From NCBI RefSeq assembly GCF_012272695.1, contig NZ_CP050902.1, forward strand, positions 3,224,001 to 3,288,000: 64,000 nucleotides of DNA, read 5' to 3'. Of the stretch, positions 1 to 8,644 are shown in pieces (within the stretch, counting starts at the first letter, position 1; each line of letters begins with the position of its first letter). The translations under genes and the position numbers were made by a program. The notes below the pieces were generated by a model. It was not told the origin of the DNA and ran no database searches. It saw only the letters and a program-made list of their open reading frames with translations. The stretch is from Nocardioides sp. JQ2195. GTDB taxonomy: Bacteria; Actinomycetota; Actinomycetes; Propionibacteriales; Nocardioidaceae.

Positions 1-185
1 CCCGCCGACTGCGCGTCCTGGACGGACTCACCCGCTTCCACGGTTTCCGTGACGGTGAGCACCTCGACCAGCTCCTGGCCTTCGGCAGCGCGGGCGTCGA
101 TTCCTTGCACGTAGACCACGATCATTGCGGTCCCCAACGCGGCGATGAAGAGTGCCGCAATCAGGAGGATTGAACGTCTTGCCAT
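1..185 (-). CDS. cpaB: Flp pilus assembly protein CpaB, 5' part only
   Basis: The gene starts at 185 and runs off the left edge, so only the first 61 codons are visible. The protein opens with a basic N-terminus and one hydrophobic segment (about residues 5-26, starting MARRSILLIAALFIAALG). After that comes the beginning of an SAF-like domain (EVLTVTETVEAGESV), which is the usual architecture of CpaB/RcpC, the inner-membrane and periplasmic assembly factor of Flp (type IVb) pili. An AAGGA ribosome binding site lies 8 bases before the ATG. The two genes upstream on the same strand are TadE/TadG-like, which supports a Tad locus continuing to the left of the window. The C-terminal half cannot be assessed. 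Confidence 0.8.
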   Translation of the reverse strand, partial: MARRSILLIAALFIAALGTAMIVVYVQGIDARAAEGQELVEVLTVTETVEAGESVQDAQSA

Positions 186-230
186 GATGTATGTCCTTGT
201 CGCTTGTCGCTTGTTGTTCGCCCCGAGTCG

Positions 231-1946
231 TCAGTCGACGAGGACGATTACCTTGGTTCCGACGCCGAGATAGGTCATCACGGGACCGCCCGACATGCTT
301 TCCGGAAGTGCATCTGGATCGAAGAAGACGATCTTGAGGGTCTCGATGCCACTGCTGGCGAAGACGACCCCGTTCTTGTCGCCGTTGGCGTCCATCACGC
401 TCGACGCCTTGGTCGACGCGCCCAGCTCACCGGTGATGAACCCCGGGCGGAAGTCGACGATCGCGTAGTGGTTGGAATTTCCGTTGGATGGCTGGACCGA
501 GAAGACCGGCACCCAGAAGAACCGGGGTGACTTGAAGATGTCGGCGTCGATGACCTCGTCGCCGTCGTATCCACCGTTGGGCACCGCGATCGTGTTGATC
601 GTCGTGGAGCTGTTGGTGAAGAAGCAGGTCAGGGTGTCGTTGTTGATCGAATAGTTGGATCCCTTGACCTTCTCGGTCTCGTAGTTGCTCGACCCGTTGT
701 GCGGGTCACAGCCCGTCGCAGTCGGCGTCTTGACCAGGCGACCCGGCGTGCCGCCAGCAGGTCCCGTGATCAAGCCACCGGTCGCTCCGTTGCCTGCGAA
801 CCCGGTCTGCGCCTGGACGCAGTTGGTGCCGTCGACGGTAGGTGCGACAGCGCCCCCAGTGCCCGGGCTGCAGTATCCGTTCGTGCCGAGCAGGGTGGTC
901 AGGTCGAAGTCGACCTGGGTGGCGATGTTCCACTCGATTGCCTTCTCGGCGTTGGCACCGGGGTTGAGGTGCGGCAGGTCGACGGTGCCGAAGTTGCCTT
1001 CGTTGCTCTCCCCGGCGCACTCGAGCAGCGGGTCGCCGACACGCAGAGGCAGCGCGGTCTCCGGTGAGCTCCAGTGGGCACCGTTGTCCTTGGAGACCCG
1101 CACCCACCAGACCTTCTCGACATCTCGAACAGCAGCCGGGATCTCGGCCACGTGGATCTGGCCGGCGGCGACGGTGAACGACGGCGTGTCGGTGATCCGC
1201 ATCTTCACGATCGTGCCGTCCTCGGTCGAGAACGAGATCGCGTTGACGCCGGTGAGGCTCTTCGCGGCCGGGTTCGCGGAGGCGTAGATGTCCAGGGCGC
1301 TGAACTGGTTGAGTGCGATCGAGATCGGGTTGACACCACCGGGCGCTGGGTTGAGGTTGACCGCTGTGTAGGGCGTGGTGAGCTCCGGGAGAGTCGGCAC
1401 ATAGACCGTCTCGTGGCCACCCGGGGGGTCGAGCAGCGTCTGCGGACCGTAGTCACAGCCGGTGACGGCGAAGGCGGGCATCACCCCGGTGGCCGGTGAG
1501 AAGACACCGGCTTCGGCGTAGGCCGGCACCTCGACGCTGCTGACGTCGGAGACGGCCTTGGCCAACCCGAAGTCGACCGTGGCATCCGGTGCCCACAACT
1601 TCACGTTCCAGCCGGTGCACTTGATAAAGCCGTCGGAGTCTCCAGCGGAGCCGCCGAGATTGACCTGGATCGGGTCACCGGAGTCGTCGATCCAGTTGTC
1701 GCGAAGGTACTTCTCGGCCGCCGCGATCGCGTCCAAGGAGCAGGTGTTGGTCCCGTCGAGCTCGGCGGCAGCCGCAAGGACAGCGTGGTCGACCGCACTC
1801 TGCAGAGACGATCGTTTGGCATAGACCTGGCCCATGTCGACTGCCACCGCCCCGATGCCCAGCAGAACGAGTGCCAACACCGCGAACAGCACAGCAGTTG
1901 CGCCACGATCGTTGCGTGGTCGGTCGAGTCCGAGGAGGCGCCTCAT
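231..1946 (-). CDS. TadG-like pilus-assembly protein (TadE/G-type N-terminus)
   Basis: A 571-residue protein with a basic, Arg-rich N-terminus followed by the GATAVLFAVLALVLLGIGAV hydrophobic segment (about residues 15-36) and a conserved AVDMGQVYAKRSSLQSAVDHAVLAAA helix, split here only for description. This is the signature of the Tad/TadG-like N-terminal domain of minor pseudopilins and Tad assembly proteins. The remaining roughly 500 residues are extracytoplasmic, Gly/Thr/Asn-rich and contain scattered Cys. They have no recognised catalytic motif and presumably form an adhesin-like or structural ectodomain. The start codon overlaps the stop of the TadE-like gene by 4 bp, indicating translational coupling, and cpaB begins 46 bp downstream. 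Confidence 0.75.
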   Translation of the reverse strand: MRRLLGLDRPRNDRGATAVLFAVLALVLLGIGAVAVDMGQVYAKRSSLQSAVDHAVLAAAAELDGTNTCSLDAIAAAEKYLRDNWIDDSGDPIQVNLGGSAGDSDGFIKCTGWNVKLWAPDATVDFGLAKAVSDVSSVEVPAYAEAGVFSPATGVMPAFAVTGCDYGPQTLLDPPGGHETVYVPTLPELTTPYTAVNLNPAPGGVNPISIALNQFSALDIYASANPAAKSLTGVNAISFSTEDGTIVKMRITDTPSFTVAAGQIHVAEIPAAVRDVEKVWWVRVSKDNGAHWSSPETALPLRVGDPLLECAGESNEGNFGTVDLPHLNPGANAEKAIEWNIATQVDFDLTTLLGTNGYCSPGTGGAVAPTVDGTNCVQAQTGFAGNGATGGLITGPAGGTPGRLVKTPTATGCDPHNGSSNYETEKVKGSNYSINNDTLTCFFTNSSTTINTIAVPNGGYDGDEVIDADIFKSPRFFWVPVFSVQPSNGNSNHYAIVDFRPGFITGELGASTKASSVMDANGDKNGVVFASSGIETLKIVFFDPDALPESMSGGPVMTYLGVGTKVIVLVD

Positions 1947-2371
1947 GGCGTGCAGTCCTGAACGTCTTCGACCCGCGCTGATGCGGTCTTCACGACCGCC
2001 GGGAAGTCCGGCAGCAGACCGCCGATGGACGGAGCATCATAGGAGACGGTGACCGTCACCTCGTCGCCGGTGACCGGAGGATTCGAGCCGCTGAAGGTGT
2101 GTCCGACGGTGACGGTGCCAGAGGCGGCGCCACCCACGAAGTCCTTGACCTTCTGGTCGTTGGCCAACCCCGTCTTGTCGCAGGGATCCACGGCGTACTG
2201 CCTGGCTCCCTCGCGGGCCGCATTCGCCCCGGTCTGGTAGGACCAGAAGAAGATCGATGCCTGGATGATGCCGATGAGCAGCGTCAGCAGGATGATCGAG
2301 ATCAATGCGAACTCGACCGCTGCGGCACCGCGTTCGTCACGCGAACGTGCTCGCTTGATCCACCCACTCAT
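1943..2371 (-). CDS. TadE-like pseudopilin
   Basis: A 142-residue protein with the classical TadE layout. It has a short basic leader (SGWIKRARSRDERG), then AAAVEFALISIILLTLLIGI (about residues 16-35), where the invariant Glu after Val (VEFAL) marks the prepilin-like processing and assembly motif. The helix continues with SYQTGANAAREGAR, typical of TadE, and is followed by a short extracellular domain with two Cys. Minor Flp pilins of this type are membrane-anchored and help assemble the Tad secretion/pilus apparatus. It is the first gene of the visible Tad operon. A GGGGTGG stretch serves as ribosome binding site just before the ATG. Confidence 0.8.
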   Translation of the reverse strand: MSGWIKRARSRDERGAAAVEFALISIILLTLLIGIIQASIFFWSYQTGANAAREGARQYAVDPCDKTGLANDQKVKDFVGGAASGTVTVGHTFSGSNPPVTGDEVTVTVSYDAPSIGGLLPDFPAVVKTASARVEDVQDCTP

Positions 2372-2549
2372 CTGTCCACCCCTATTTCTCCCCCTGGCTC
2401 ATCCCCCGAGCCAAACAGGACATTAGGGGCGGTTAGTCCCGCCGCATGCGGAAATGGCACAGAAGTACCCCATTGGCACTCCGGACCACCCGAAATGACT
2501 AGACCGGTCTGACACGAATTAGGCCAAGCAACCAAACCGTGATAAGCGA

Positions 2550-2584
2550 CACGAGGCGCTCCCCGCAGCGGGGAGCGCCTCGTG
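2550..2584 (-). terminator. Perfect 16-bp hairpin after the Bax1 gene
   Basis: Bases 2550-2565 are perfectly complementary to 2569-2584, leaving a 3-base loop (cag). The stem is GC-rich and there is no strong U-tract, as is common for actinobacterial terminators. It sits 16 bp past the stop of the Bax1-family gene and about 180 bp before the TadE start, so it separates the two transcription units. Confidence 0.8.
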
Positions 2585-2599
2585 GCAGTCTGCTGGTTG

Positions 2600-3481
2600 T
2601 CAGTCCTGGCTGAAGAACGCCAGGATGCGGAGCAGGTTGGTGTAGATCCAGACCAGGCTCACGGTCATCGCGAAGGCCGCGCGCCACGACTCACGCTCCG
2701 GGATGCCGGCGCGGACGCCGTTCTCGACGAAGTCGAAGTCCATCACCAGCATGAACACACCGAGGATCAGGCCCGCGAAGGCGGTGACCATGCCGAGGCC
2801 GCTGACGCCGAAGAGGCCGATCTGGGCGCCGAACATGCCCAGCACGAGCTCCATGAGCGAGAGGCCGATCATGCCGAACACGGCGGCCATCACGAACATC
2901 TTGAACTTGGCGCCGACCTGGATGTTGAAGAACTTGTAGGCGGCGAGCGTGCCGGCGAAGGCACCGAAGGTGCCGATCACCGCGCCGCTGACCACGCCGT
3001 CACCGAACTGGGCGTCGAAGAACTTGCTGATGGCACCGAGCGCAACACCCTCGAGGGCACAGAACGCGAGCACCAGCGCCGGGCTGATCACGCGCTTGAA
3101 GGAGTTGACCATCGAGAGCGCGAAGGCACCGAGGGAGCCGATCGTCATCGCAGCCATCAGCGGGCCGAGGTCGGCGCCGGTGGTGATGTCGGGGGTCAGG
3201 ATCCAGGTGGCCAGGGCGGTGATGATCACCACGCCGAGCGAGATCCCGGTCTTCTGGACGACCGAGTCGATCGTCATCCGACCCTGGTCGACCTGGCCGG
3301 GCTGGGCATAGCCGGGCTGACCGCCCTGGGCAACGCTCCACTGGGACGGGTCGGTCATCGTGGGCTGCTGGCCGTAGCCGCTGTGGGCCTGGCCGTTGCC
3401 GGCATAGGTCTGGTTGCCGTAGGCATTCGCCTGGCCGTTGAACTCAGGCGATCGGTTGAAAACCGGGTTGTTGCTCTTCAT
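2600..3481 (-). CDS. Bax inhibitor-1/YccA family membrane protein
   Basis: A 293-residue integral membrane protein. The N-terminal 70 residues are Gly/Gln/Asn/Tyr-rich and probably disordered (MKSNNPVFNRSPEFNGQ onward). They are followed by about seven hydrophobic segments from roughly residue 80 to the end. This is the actinobacterial Bax1-I (YccA) architecture: a small pH-sensitive, possibly Ca2+-leak family whose bacterial role is poorly defined. The ATG at 3481 is chosen because an AAGGAGG ribosome binding site lies 8 bases upstream. A longer upstream extension would have no such signal. The gene appears monocistronic and ends at a strong hairpin (2550-2584). Confidence 0.85.
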   Translation of the reverse strand: MKSNNPVFNRSPEFNGQANAYGNQTYAGNGQAHSGYGQQPTMTDPSQWSVAQGGQPGYAQPGQVDQGRMTIDSVVQKTGISLGVVIITALATWILTPDITTGADLGPLMAAMTIGSLGAFALSMVNSFKRVISPALVLAFCALEGVALGAISKFFDAQFGDGVVSGAVIGTFGAFAGTLAAYKFFNIQVGAKFKMFVMAAVFGMIGLSLMELVLGMFGAQIGLFGVSGLGMVTAFAGLILGVFMLVMDFDFVENGVRAGIPERESWRAAFAMTVSLVWIYTNLLRILAFFSQD

Positions 3482-3643
3482 TGTGGTCTCCTCCTTGGAG
3501 GCCGGTCGGGACCATCGCTCTGACGGCGCCCTTGTGCATGTCATCCAGTCTAGGTGGTGCCTGCACCATTCAGAACGAACGGGAGGGGTGGCCTGTTCCC
3601 GAAATGGGGGGTGTTCCCCATGAACCGGTGGTCGCGGCAACGC

Positions 3644-3742
3644 TCACTTCCGGCGGCGCGACCACGCCTCGTAGAGCTGGAAGACCAGACCCATCACGCC
3701 GAGGAAGAGAGCAAACGTCAGGAGGAGGCCGAAGATCTCCAT
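3644..3742 (-). CDS. Small single-span membrane protein, 32 residues (candidate)
   Basis: A short reading frame encodes MEIFGLLLTFALFLGVMG (first 18 residues), then a helix ending LYEAWSRRRK. This gives one transmembrane segment and a basic C-terminal tail, so the likely topology is N-out/C-in. It lies between the large secreted protein gene and the Bax1 gene, on the same strand. A GGAGG stretch lies about 12 bases before the ATG and a GAAGG stretch lies closer, so the ribosome binding site is only fair. No family is recognised. The composition is that of a genuine small membrane protein rather than a random GC-rich frame, but conservation in relatives is needed for certainty. Confidence 0.5.
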   Translation of the reverse strand: MEIFGLLLTFALFLGVMGLVFQLYEAWSRRRK

Positions 3743-3797
3743 CACCTTCAGCCCCCTCCGTCTCGTGCGACTCGTCTCCTGAAGCGTATGCCCCGCC

Positions 3798-6700
3798 CTA
3801 CATCCGGAAGGTGTGCACGACGAACCCGTTCGGGTCGACCAGCTTCACCTTGTCGTTCCGGCTGAAGATCGAGCGGTGGGTCTTGATCTTGGCCGTGTGC
3901 CCGGGTGTCACCTTCTTGCTGGACAGCTCGATCGTCGTGCCGTGCTTGTTGACCAGCTCCCAGCCGCGCAGGTTGATCGCCACCTCGCCGGTGTTCTTGA
4001 TCTTCACCACCTGGTTGCGACCCCGCGAGACCGACGTGACCTTGGCCTTGTGGAACTTCACCTTCCTCACCACTGAGGTGGACGCCTCGCGGCCGGCGTC
4101 GGCCGGGATCATCACGCGGAACTTGAAGGCGCCCGACTTGGTCGAGCTGAGCCGGAACCGGTAGTGCCCGGTCGGCTCGAGGGTGTTGGTCGCCTCGTCG
4201 ATCGTCGTCGACTTCACGGTGATCCAGCGGTGGCCCTTGAGCCGCTGCAGCCGCACCGGCGTGCCGACCCGGCTCGGGCTGCTGTCGCCCTCCACCACCA
4301 GCGGTGCGTGGACCGCGAGCTTGGTCTCCGAGACCCGCATGGTCAGGGCCGGGCGCACCTTGACGGTCTTCGCCGCCGACGCCAGGGCCGGGCTGACCGT
4401 CTTCCACATGTAGGACGTGCGCGCCTCGGGCCGCTGCGTGCTGCTGGCCGTGCCGTCCGCGCCCGTGGTCACGGTGTCCACCTTGGTCGACACCCCACCG
4501 ACCGTCTGCCACAGCTCGAGCTCCACACCGGCGACCACGTCACCGGCGGAGTTCTTCGCGGTGCCGGTCACGGTGACCTGCCCGGGCCAGGTCACCAACG
4601 TCCGGGAGATGGAGATGCCGAGCTCGGAGACCGCCGGGGGCTCCTCGACGGTGACCGTGACCGTCGCGGTGTCGCTGCCGCCGTGGCCGTCGCCGACCGT
4701 GTAGGTGAACGAGTCCGTGCCGGTGAAGCCGGACTCGGCCGTGTAGGTGCAGCTGCTCGCCGTGCACGAGACCGTGCCGTGGGCTGCCGCGGTGTGGTCG
4801 GTGACCGTCAGCGCGTGCCCGTCCGGGTCGGAGTCGTTGGCGCGGACGGCGACCGTGACCGGCGTCGTACCGACCGTCTCGGCGGTGTCGTCCACCGCCA
4901 CCGGGGGCCGGTTCTCCACGGTCACCGTGACCGTGGCGGAGTCGGTGCCCCCGTTGCCGTCACTGATCGCATAGGTGAAGGAGTCCGTGCCGGTGAACTT
5001 GCCGGTCGCGGTGTAGGTGCAGGCCGTGGCCGTGCAGGAGACCGTGCCGTGGGCCGCGGTGGGCGTCGCCGAGGTGACCACCAGGTCGTCGCCCTCGGGG
5101 TCGGTGTCGTTGGCCAGCACGTTGATCGTCACCGGGTCGGTGGTGTGCGTGGTCGCGGTGTCGGCCACGGCGTCGGGAGGTGCGTTGCCTGAGGCGACGG
5201 TGACCGTCACGGTGGCCGTGTCGACGCCGCCGTGGCCGTCGTTGACGGTGTAGGTGAACGTGTCGGTCCCGGTGAAGCCGGCCTCGGCGGTGTAGGTGCA
5301 GTCGGTGGCCGTGCAGGTCACCGTGCCGTGCGCCGGGGCGGTGTGGTCGGAGACCGTCAGCGCCTGGCCCTCGCCGTCGGTGTCGTTGGCCAGCACGTTG
5401 ACCGTCACCGGTGCGGTGCCGACCGTGTTGGCCGTGTCGTCGATCGCGACCGGCGGCTGGTTGCTGCCCGCCTGGCAGTTCAGGTCGGTGGTGCGCAGGT
5501 GGTCGACGAACGCCGCGGAGTCGAGGACCCCGTCACCGGCGTCGAAGATCGACAGATAGATCGCGTGCGCGCCCGGCGTGATCGGGGTGGAAGCGGTCAA
5601 CGGCACGCTCATGCCGTCGTACCCGGTGCCGTTGACCGCCGGCAGGAACACCTTCGCCGGATCGGCGAAGACCGCGCTGTTGACGCTGATGAAGTCACCG
5701 TCCGCCATCTTGGCGAAGTTGCCCGTCGCGGAGATCGAGCTGTTCTCGTCGACCACCCACTCGTTCTGGTCCAGCTGGGCCAGGAAGCCGTCGTTGAAGG
5801 ACTGACCGACGTACTCGGGGTATTCCTCGGACGCGAAGACGTAGTCGAACTGCAGGCAGTTGGCACCGGCCGGCACCTGCAGGTCGATGCGATAGATCGA
5901 CACGTCGAAGGCACCCCGGGAACCGGTGCCGTTGTCGGGGCCCTCACCGGATCCGTCGTCCGGTGGGGTCGCCACCTCGCGGTCACCGCTGGTCATCAGC
6001 GCCTGCGTCGCTCCGGTGCGTGGCAGCACGGTGTCGAGGGAGTTCGCCGGGTCGTGCGCGGTCGGCGAGCTGCAGGCCACCCACTCCTGCCCGGTGATCA
6101 GGCCACCGGTCGCGTCGAGCGCCGGGGTCAGGTCAGGACACGCGAAGGGGCTGAGCTCGGTGAAGGCGGGCTCGGACACGCCCTCCCCCAGGGTGGCGAA
6201 GACCGAGAAGAAGACGGTCGCGCCGTCGTCGAGCCCGTCGATGGTGACGGTCTCGGGGGTTCCGGTGACCGGCACCCCGGTGCCGTCGGTGGGCGACTGC
6301 GGGAAGTCGTCGGTGGACCAGCGCACGACGATCCCGTCGAGCTGGTCCGGGTTCAGCCAGGTCAGCACCACCGAGCCCGCGCCGGCACCGGCCGCCTGCA
6401 GGTTCGTCACCGGCTCCACCGCCGCGACCACCTGCTCGACCGTGACCTGCGCGGTGTCGCCGGTCGGGTTGACGAAGAGGTCGGTGGCCGTCGCGGTGGC
6501 GTTGTTGAAGTAGTCGCCCTCCGTGTCGGCAGCGGTCGCGCTGAACGTCAGGGAGACGTCGCCACCGGCGGGGACCGTGGTCGGGGTCGACCAGACCAGC
6601 TCGTCACCGGTCGTCGTCGGGTCGTCGGTGGTGGCACCGTCCGTGCTGCCGTCGACGTACGCAAAGCCGTCGGGCAGGTCATCACGGATGTCCTCGAGGG

Positions 6701-7865
6701 TGGCAGCCGCGTCGCCGGGGTTGCGCACGGTGATCGTGTAGGTCACCTCGTCACCGGGGCCGACCTCGGAGTCGTCGACGGTCTTCTCCGTCGTCAGCGG
6801 GACCGCGCCGACCGGGGAGAAGGTGATCAGGCTGTTGCGGGTGGCCGAGCCGCCCGCGGTCAGGGAGATGTCCCAGGAGAGGCCGGCGCCGTTGTCGATC
6901 TCCTCGTCGCAGCGGCAGGTGTTGGGGAACTGCTCCATGGCGGAGATCGCCGACCACACCTCGCCGTACCCCGCCTCGTAGTAGCGCGAGCCGGGCGAGA
7001 GCGGCAGGAACTGCTCGATCCGGTCGGAGGTCGGGCTGGTGCAGGAGACCGCCCCGGTGGTCGTGTCGACGGCACCCAGGCCGTTGTCGGAGTCGGCGAG
7101 ATAGCAGTCCGCGGCCCGATAGAGGCGTACGTCGCGAGCCGGGCCGTCGTTGTCGACCCGGATGCTGGTGCGGTAGGACTCCTGCCCCACCACGTAGGAG
7201 TCGGTCTGGGTGATCGTCACCCCGGTGGTGCCGGCGGCGACCGTGGTGGAGTAGCGGAACGGGTCACCCGCACTGCCGTTGCCGGTCAACGCCGTCTGCT
7301 CGACCGGGGTCCACGGCGTGCCGGGTGTCCCGGCCGGGATCACGGCCGGCGAGAACATCTCCCCGTCGACCACCAGGAAGGTGCCGCAGGCGGTGTCGCC
7401 GAAGAACTCCCCGGAGGAGTCGGCCACGTGGTTGACCGCGCAGTTGAGGTCCTCGTCGACGCTGACGTTGGTCAACGGCCCGGCACTGACGATCGCCCGC
7501 GGCGGCGTGACCGTGATCGTCACGGTCGCCTCGCTGGTCTCGCCGTCGACGTCGGTGGCCTGGTAGGTGTACTGGTCCTCCCCGCCGACGTTGAAGGCCG
7601 TGTAGGTGAGCTCCCCCGTGCTCGGATCCAGGGACGGGTCACCGAACTCGTAGCTGCCGTCGATGAGCTGGAAGTCGATCGGCTCGTCGTCGAGGCCCGC
7701 GTCGTTCGCGGTCAGGTCGAGAGTGATCGTGTCGCCTGCCGCGACCGTGCCCACGTCATCGACGAGGGCAGGTGTCGCGGCCTGTGCCGGCGACGCCCCG
7801 ACCGCGAGGCCGGCGACTGCGATCAGGATCCCGAGGAATGGTGAGACGAAGCGCGGTGCCCACAT
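3798..7865 (-). CDS. Giant secreted multi-domain protein (DUF11, choice-of-anchor L, Ig-like repeats, lamin-tail domain)
   Basis: A protein of about 1355 residues, exported by a clear signal peptide (residues 1-29, ending SPAQA|A). A cadherin/Ig-like module comes first, then a Cys-containing region. A DUF11-type repeat (about 355-475, EKTVDDSEVGPGDEVTYTI) and an FN3-like module follow. A choice-of-anchor L domain (about 575-797) carries the hallmark YVFASEEYPEYVGQSFNDGF. Three near-identical Ig-like/VCBS-type repeats (about 800-1075) each contain AHGTV-C-TYTA-FTGTDSFTY. The C-terminus is an Ig-like stretch plus a lamin-tail-like domain (about 1265-1355). No catalytic motif is visible, so it is probably a surface or matrix adhesin. 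The ATG at 7865 is preceded by TTGGAG. Any longer start would run into the tRNA gene. Confidence 0.85.
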   Translation of the reverse strand: MWAPRFVSPFLGILIAVAGLAVGASPAQAATPALVDDVGTVAAGDTITLDLTANDAGLDDEPIDFQLIDGSYEFGDPSLDPSTGELTYTAFNVGGEDQYTYQATDVDGETSEATVTITVTPPRAIVSAGPLTNVSVDEDLNCAVNHVADSSGEFFGDTACGTFLVVDGEMFSPAVIPAGTPGTPWTPVEQTALTGNGSAGDPFRYSTTVAAGTTGVTITQTDSYVVGQESYRTSIRVDNDGPARDVRLYRAADCYLADSDNGLGAVDTTTGAVSCTSPTSDRIEQFLPLSPGSRYYEAGYGEVWSAISAMEQFPNTCRCDEEIDNGAGLSWDISLTAGGSATRNSLITFSPVGAVPLTTEKTVDDSEVGPGDEVTYTITVRNPGDAAATLEDIRDDLPDGFAYVDGSTDGATTDDPTTTGDELVWSTPTTVPAGGDVSLTFSATAADTEGDYFNNATATATDLFVNPTGDTAQVTVEQVVAAVEPVTNLQAAGAGAGSVVLTWLNPDQLDGIVVRWSTDDFPQSPTDGTGVPVTGTPETVTIDGLDDGATVFFSVFATLGEGVSEPAFTELSPFACPDLTPALDATGGLITGQEWVACSSPTAHDPANSLDTVLPRTGATQALMTSGDREVATPPDDGSGEGPDNGTGSRGAFDVSIYRIDLQVPAGANCLQFDYVFASEEYPEYVGQSFNDGFLAQLDQNEWVVDENSSISATGNFAKMADGDFISVNSAVFADPAKVFLPAVNGTGYDGMSVPLTASTPITPGAHAIYLSIFDAGDGVLDSAAFVDHLRTTDLNCQAGSNQPPVAIDDTANTVGTAPVTVNVLANDTDGEGQALTVSDHTAPAHGTVTCTATDCTYTAEAGFTGTDTFTYTVNDGHGGVDTATVTVTVASGNAPPDAVADTATTHTTDPVTINVLANDTDPEGDDLVVTSATPTAAHGTVSCTATACTYTATGKFTGTDSFTYAISDGNGGTDSATVTVTVENRPPVAVDDTAETVGTTPVTVAVRANDSDPDGHALTVTDHTAAAHGTVSCTASSCTYTAESGFTGTDSFTYTVGDGHGGSDTATVTVTVEEPPAVSELGISISRTLVTWPGQVTVTGTAKNSAGDVVAGVELELWQTVGGVSTKVDTVTTGADGTASSTQRPEARTSYMWKTVSPALASAAKTVKVRPALTMRVSETKLAVHAPLVVEGDSSPSRVGTPVRLQRLKGHRWITVKSTTIDEATNTLEPTGHYRFRLSSTKSGAFKFRVMIPADAGREASTSVVRKVKFHKAKVTSVSRGRNQVVKIKNTGEVAINLRGWELVNKHGTTIELSSKKVTPGHTAKIKTHRSIFSRNDKVKLVDPNGFVVHTFRM
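4640..5460 (-). repeat. Three tandem Ig-like coding repeats
   Basis: Three consecutive modules of about 270 bp inside the giant secreted protein gene share most of their sequence. Each encodes a PPVA-DDTA start, an ND-D-EG-L segment, a Cys pair around a TA-(D/A)-CTYTA motif and a DTFTYTV-DGHGG end. The similarity at DNA level suggests recent duplication and makes the copy number prone to change by recombination. Confidence 0.75.
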
Positions 7866-7972
7866 GGCTGCTCCAAGGTCCAGGATGCCGCACCCCACAT
7901 GCGGCGATGCTCGCCATGCTCCGCCTGTTCGCGGGAGTGCGGCATCACCGAATTTGGTGGCATCCCGCGTGG

Positions 7973-8046
7973 TACCCCCGGTGGGGTTCGAACCCACACT
8001 GGATCGCTTTTAAGGCGACTGCCTCTGCCGATTGGGCTACGGGGGC
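7973..8046 (-). tRNA. tRNA with UAA anticodon (Leu by anticodon), short variable loop
   Basis: The minus strand folds into a 74-nt cloverleaf. The acceptor is GCCCCCG paired with CGGGGGT (with a terminal G-U), and the D-arm lies around AATCGGCAGA. The anticodon stem GTCGC/GCGAT encloses the 7-nt loop CTTAAAA, giving anticodon UAA. The variable loop has only 5 nt, the T-arm is GTGGG-TTCGAAC-CCCAC and the discriminator is A. An encoded CCA follows at 7970-7972. The anticodon would decode UUA (leucine), yet bacterial leucine tRNAs normally have a long variable arm that is absent here. The gene lies 14 bp downstream of def on the same strand. Confidence 0.8.
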
Positions 8047-8059
8047 GAGACCCTGACGA

Positions 8060-8644
8060 CTATAGGTAGGTCTTGCGCGCGTGGATCGCGTGCGCGCCGG
8101 CGGCCCGGTCGAGGAACAGCAAGCCGTCGCAGTGGTCGATCTCGTGCTGCAGCGCGCGGGCCTCGAAGGCATTCGCCCGCAGGGTCACGGTCTCGCCGGT
8201 CCCCGGCAGCTGACCGCGGACGACGACACGCGTCGCCCGCTTCACGTCACCGGTCAGGTCGGGGACGCTCATGCAGCCCTCGCGGGCCTTCTCGTTGCGC
8301 GAGGACTCGACGACCTCGCCGTTGCACAACACGAAGGTGCCGTGGTGGTCACGGGTCTTCGGGTGCTCGGAGACGTCGACGCAGAACACCTTCACCGACT
8401 CCCCCACCTGCGGGGCAGCCAGCCCGACACAGCCGGGCGAGACCCGCATCGTGGCCACCAGGTCGGCAGCCAGCTGCACGATCTCGGGGGCGCAGGGGTC
8501 GACGGTCGCGCCGACGGTGGACAGCACCGGTGCCGGCGCGGTCACCACCGCGAGCAGGTTGCCCTCGACACCGAGCTCGGCCTCGCTCCAGTCGGCGACC
8601 CGTGCGTTGACGCCGTCGGGCACTGCGTCAGGCTGCACGGTCAC
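8060..8644 (-). CDS. def: Peptide deformylase
   Basis: A 194-residue metalloenzyme that removes the formyl group from the initiator methionine of nascent proteins. The three family motifs are present: GCVGLAAPQ (residues 71-79), EGCMS with the metal-binding Cys124, and QHEIDHCDG with His167, Glu168 and His171. The motifs deviate slightly from the consensus GXGXAAXQ and EGCLS, as in many actinobacterial enzymes. Translation starts at a GTG that overlaps the stop codon of the ACT-domain gene by 4 bp, so the two are probably co-translated. The tRNA follows 14 bp downstream. Confidence 0.95.
   Translation of the reverse strand: MTVQPDAVPDGVNARVADWSEAELGVEGNLLAVVTAPAPVLSTVGATVDPCAPEIVQLAADLVATMRVSPGCVGLAAPQVGESVKVFCVDVSEHPKTRDHHGTFVLCNGEVVESSRNEKAREGCMSVPDLTGDVKRATRVVVRGQLPGTGETVTLRANAFEARALQHEIDHCDGLLFLDRAAGAHAIHARKTYL

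Noticed and set aside
5232..7844. 870-codon plus-strand frame
   Set aside because: Antisense to the giant secreted protein, with Arg/Val/Gly-biased composition and no recognisable domain.
7866..7997. Longer start for the giant secreted protein
   Set aside because: It would overlap the tRNA and place the signal peptide internally.
7970..8046. tRNA-Lys with UUU anticodon on the plus strand
   Set aside because: The loop CTTTTAA on the plus strand looks plausible, but the D-arm, T-arm, discriminator and CCA only fit in the right order on the minus strand.
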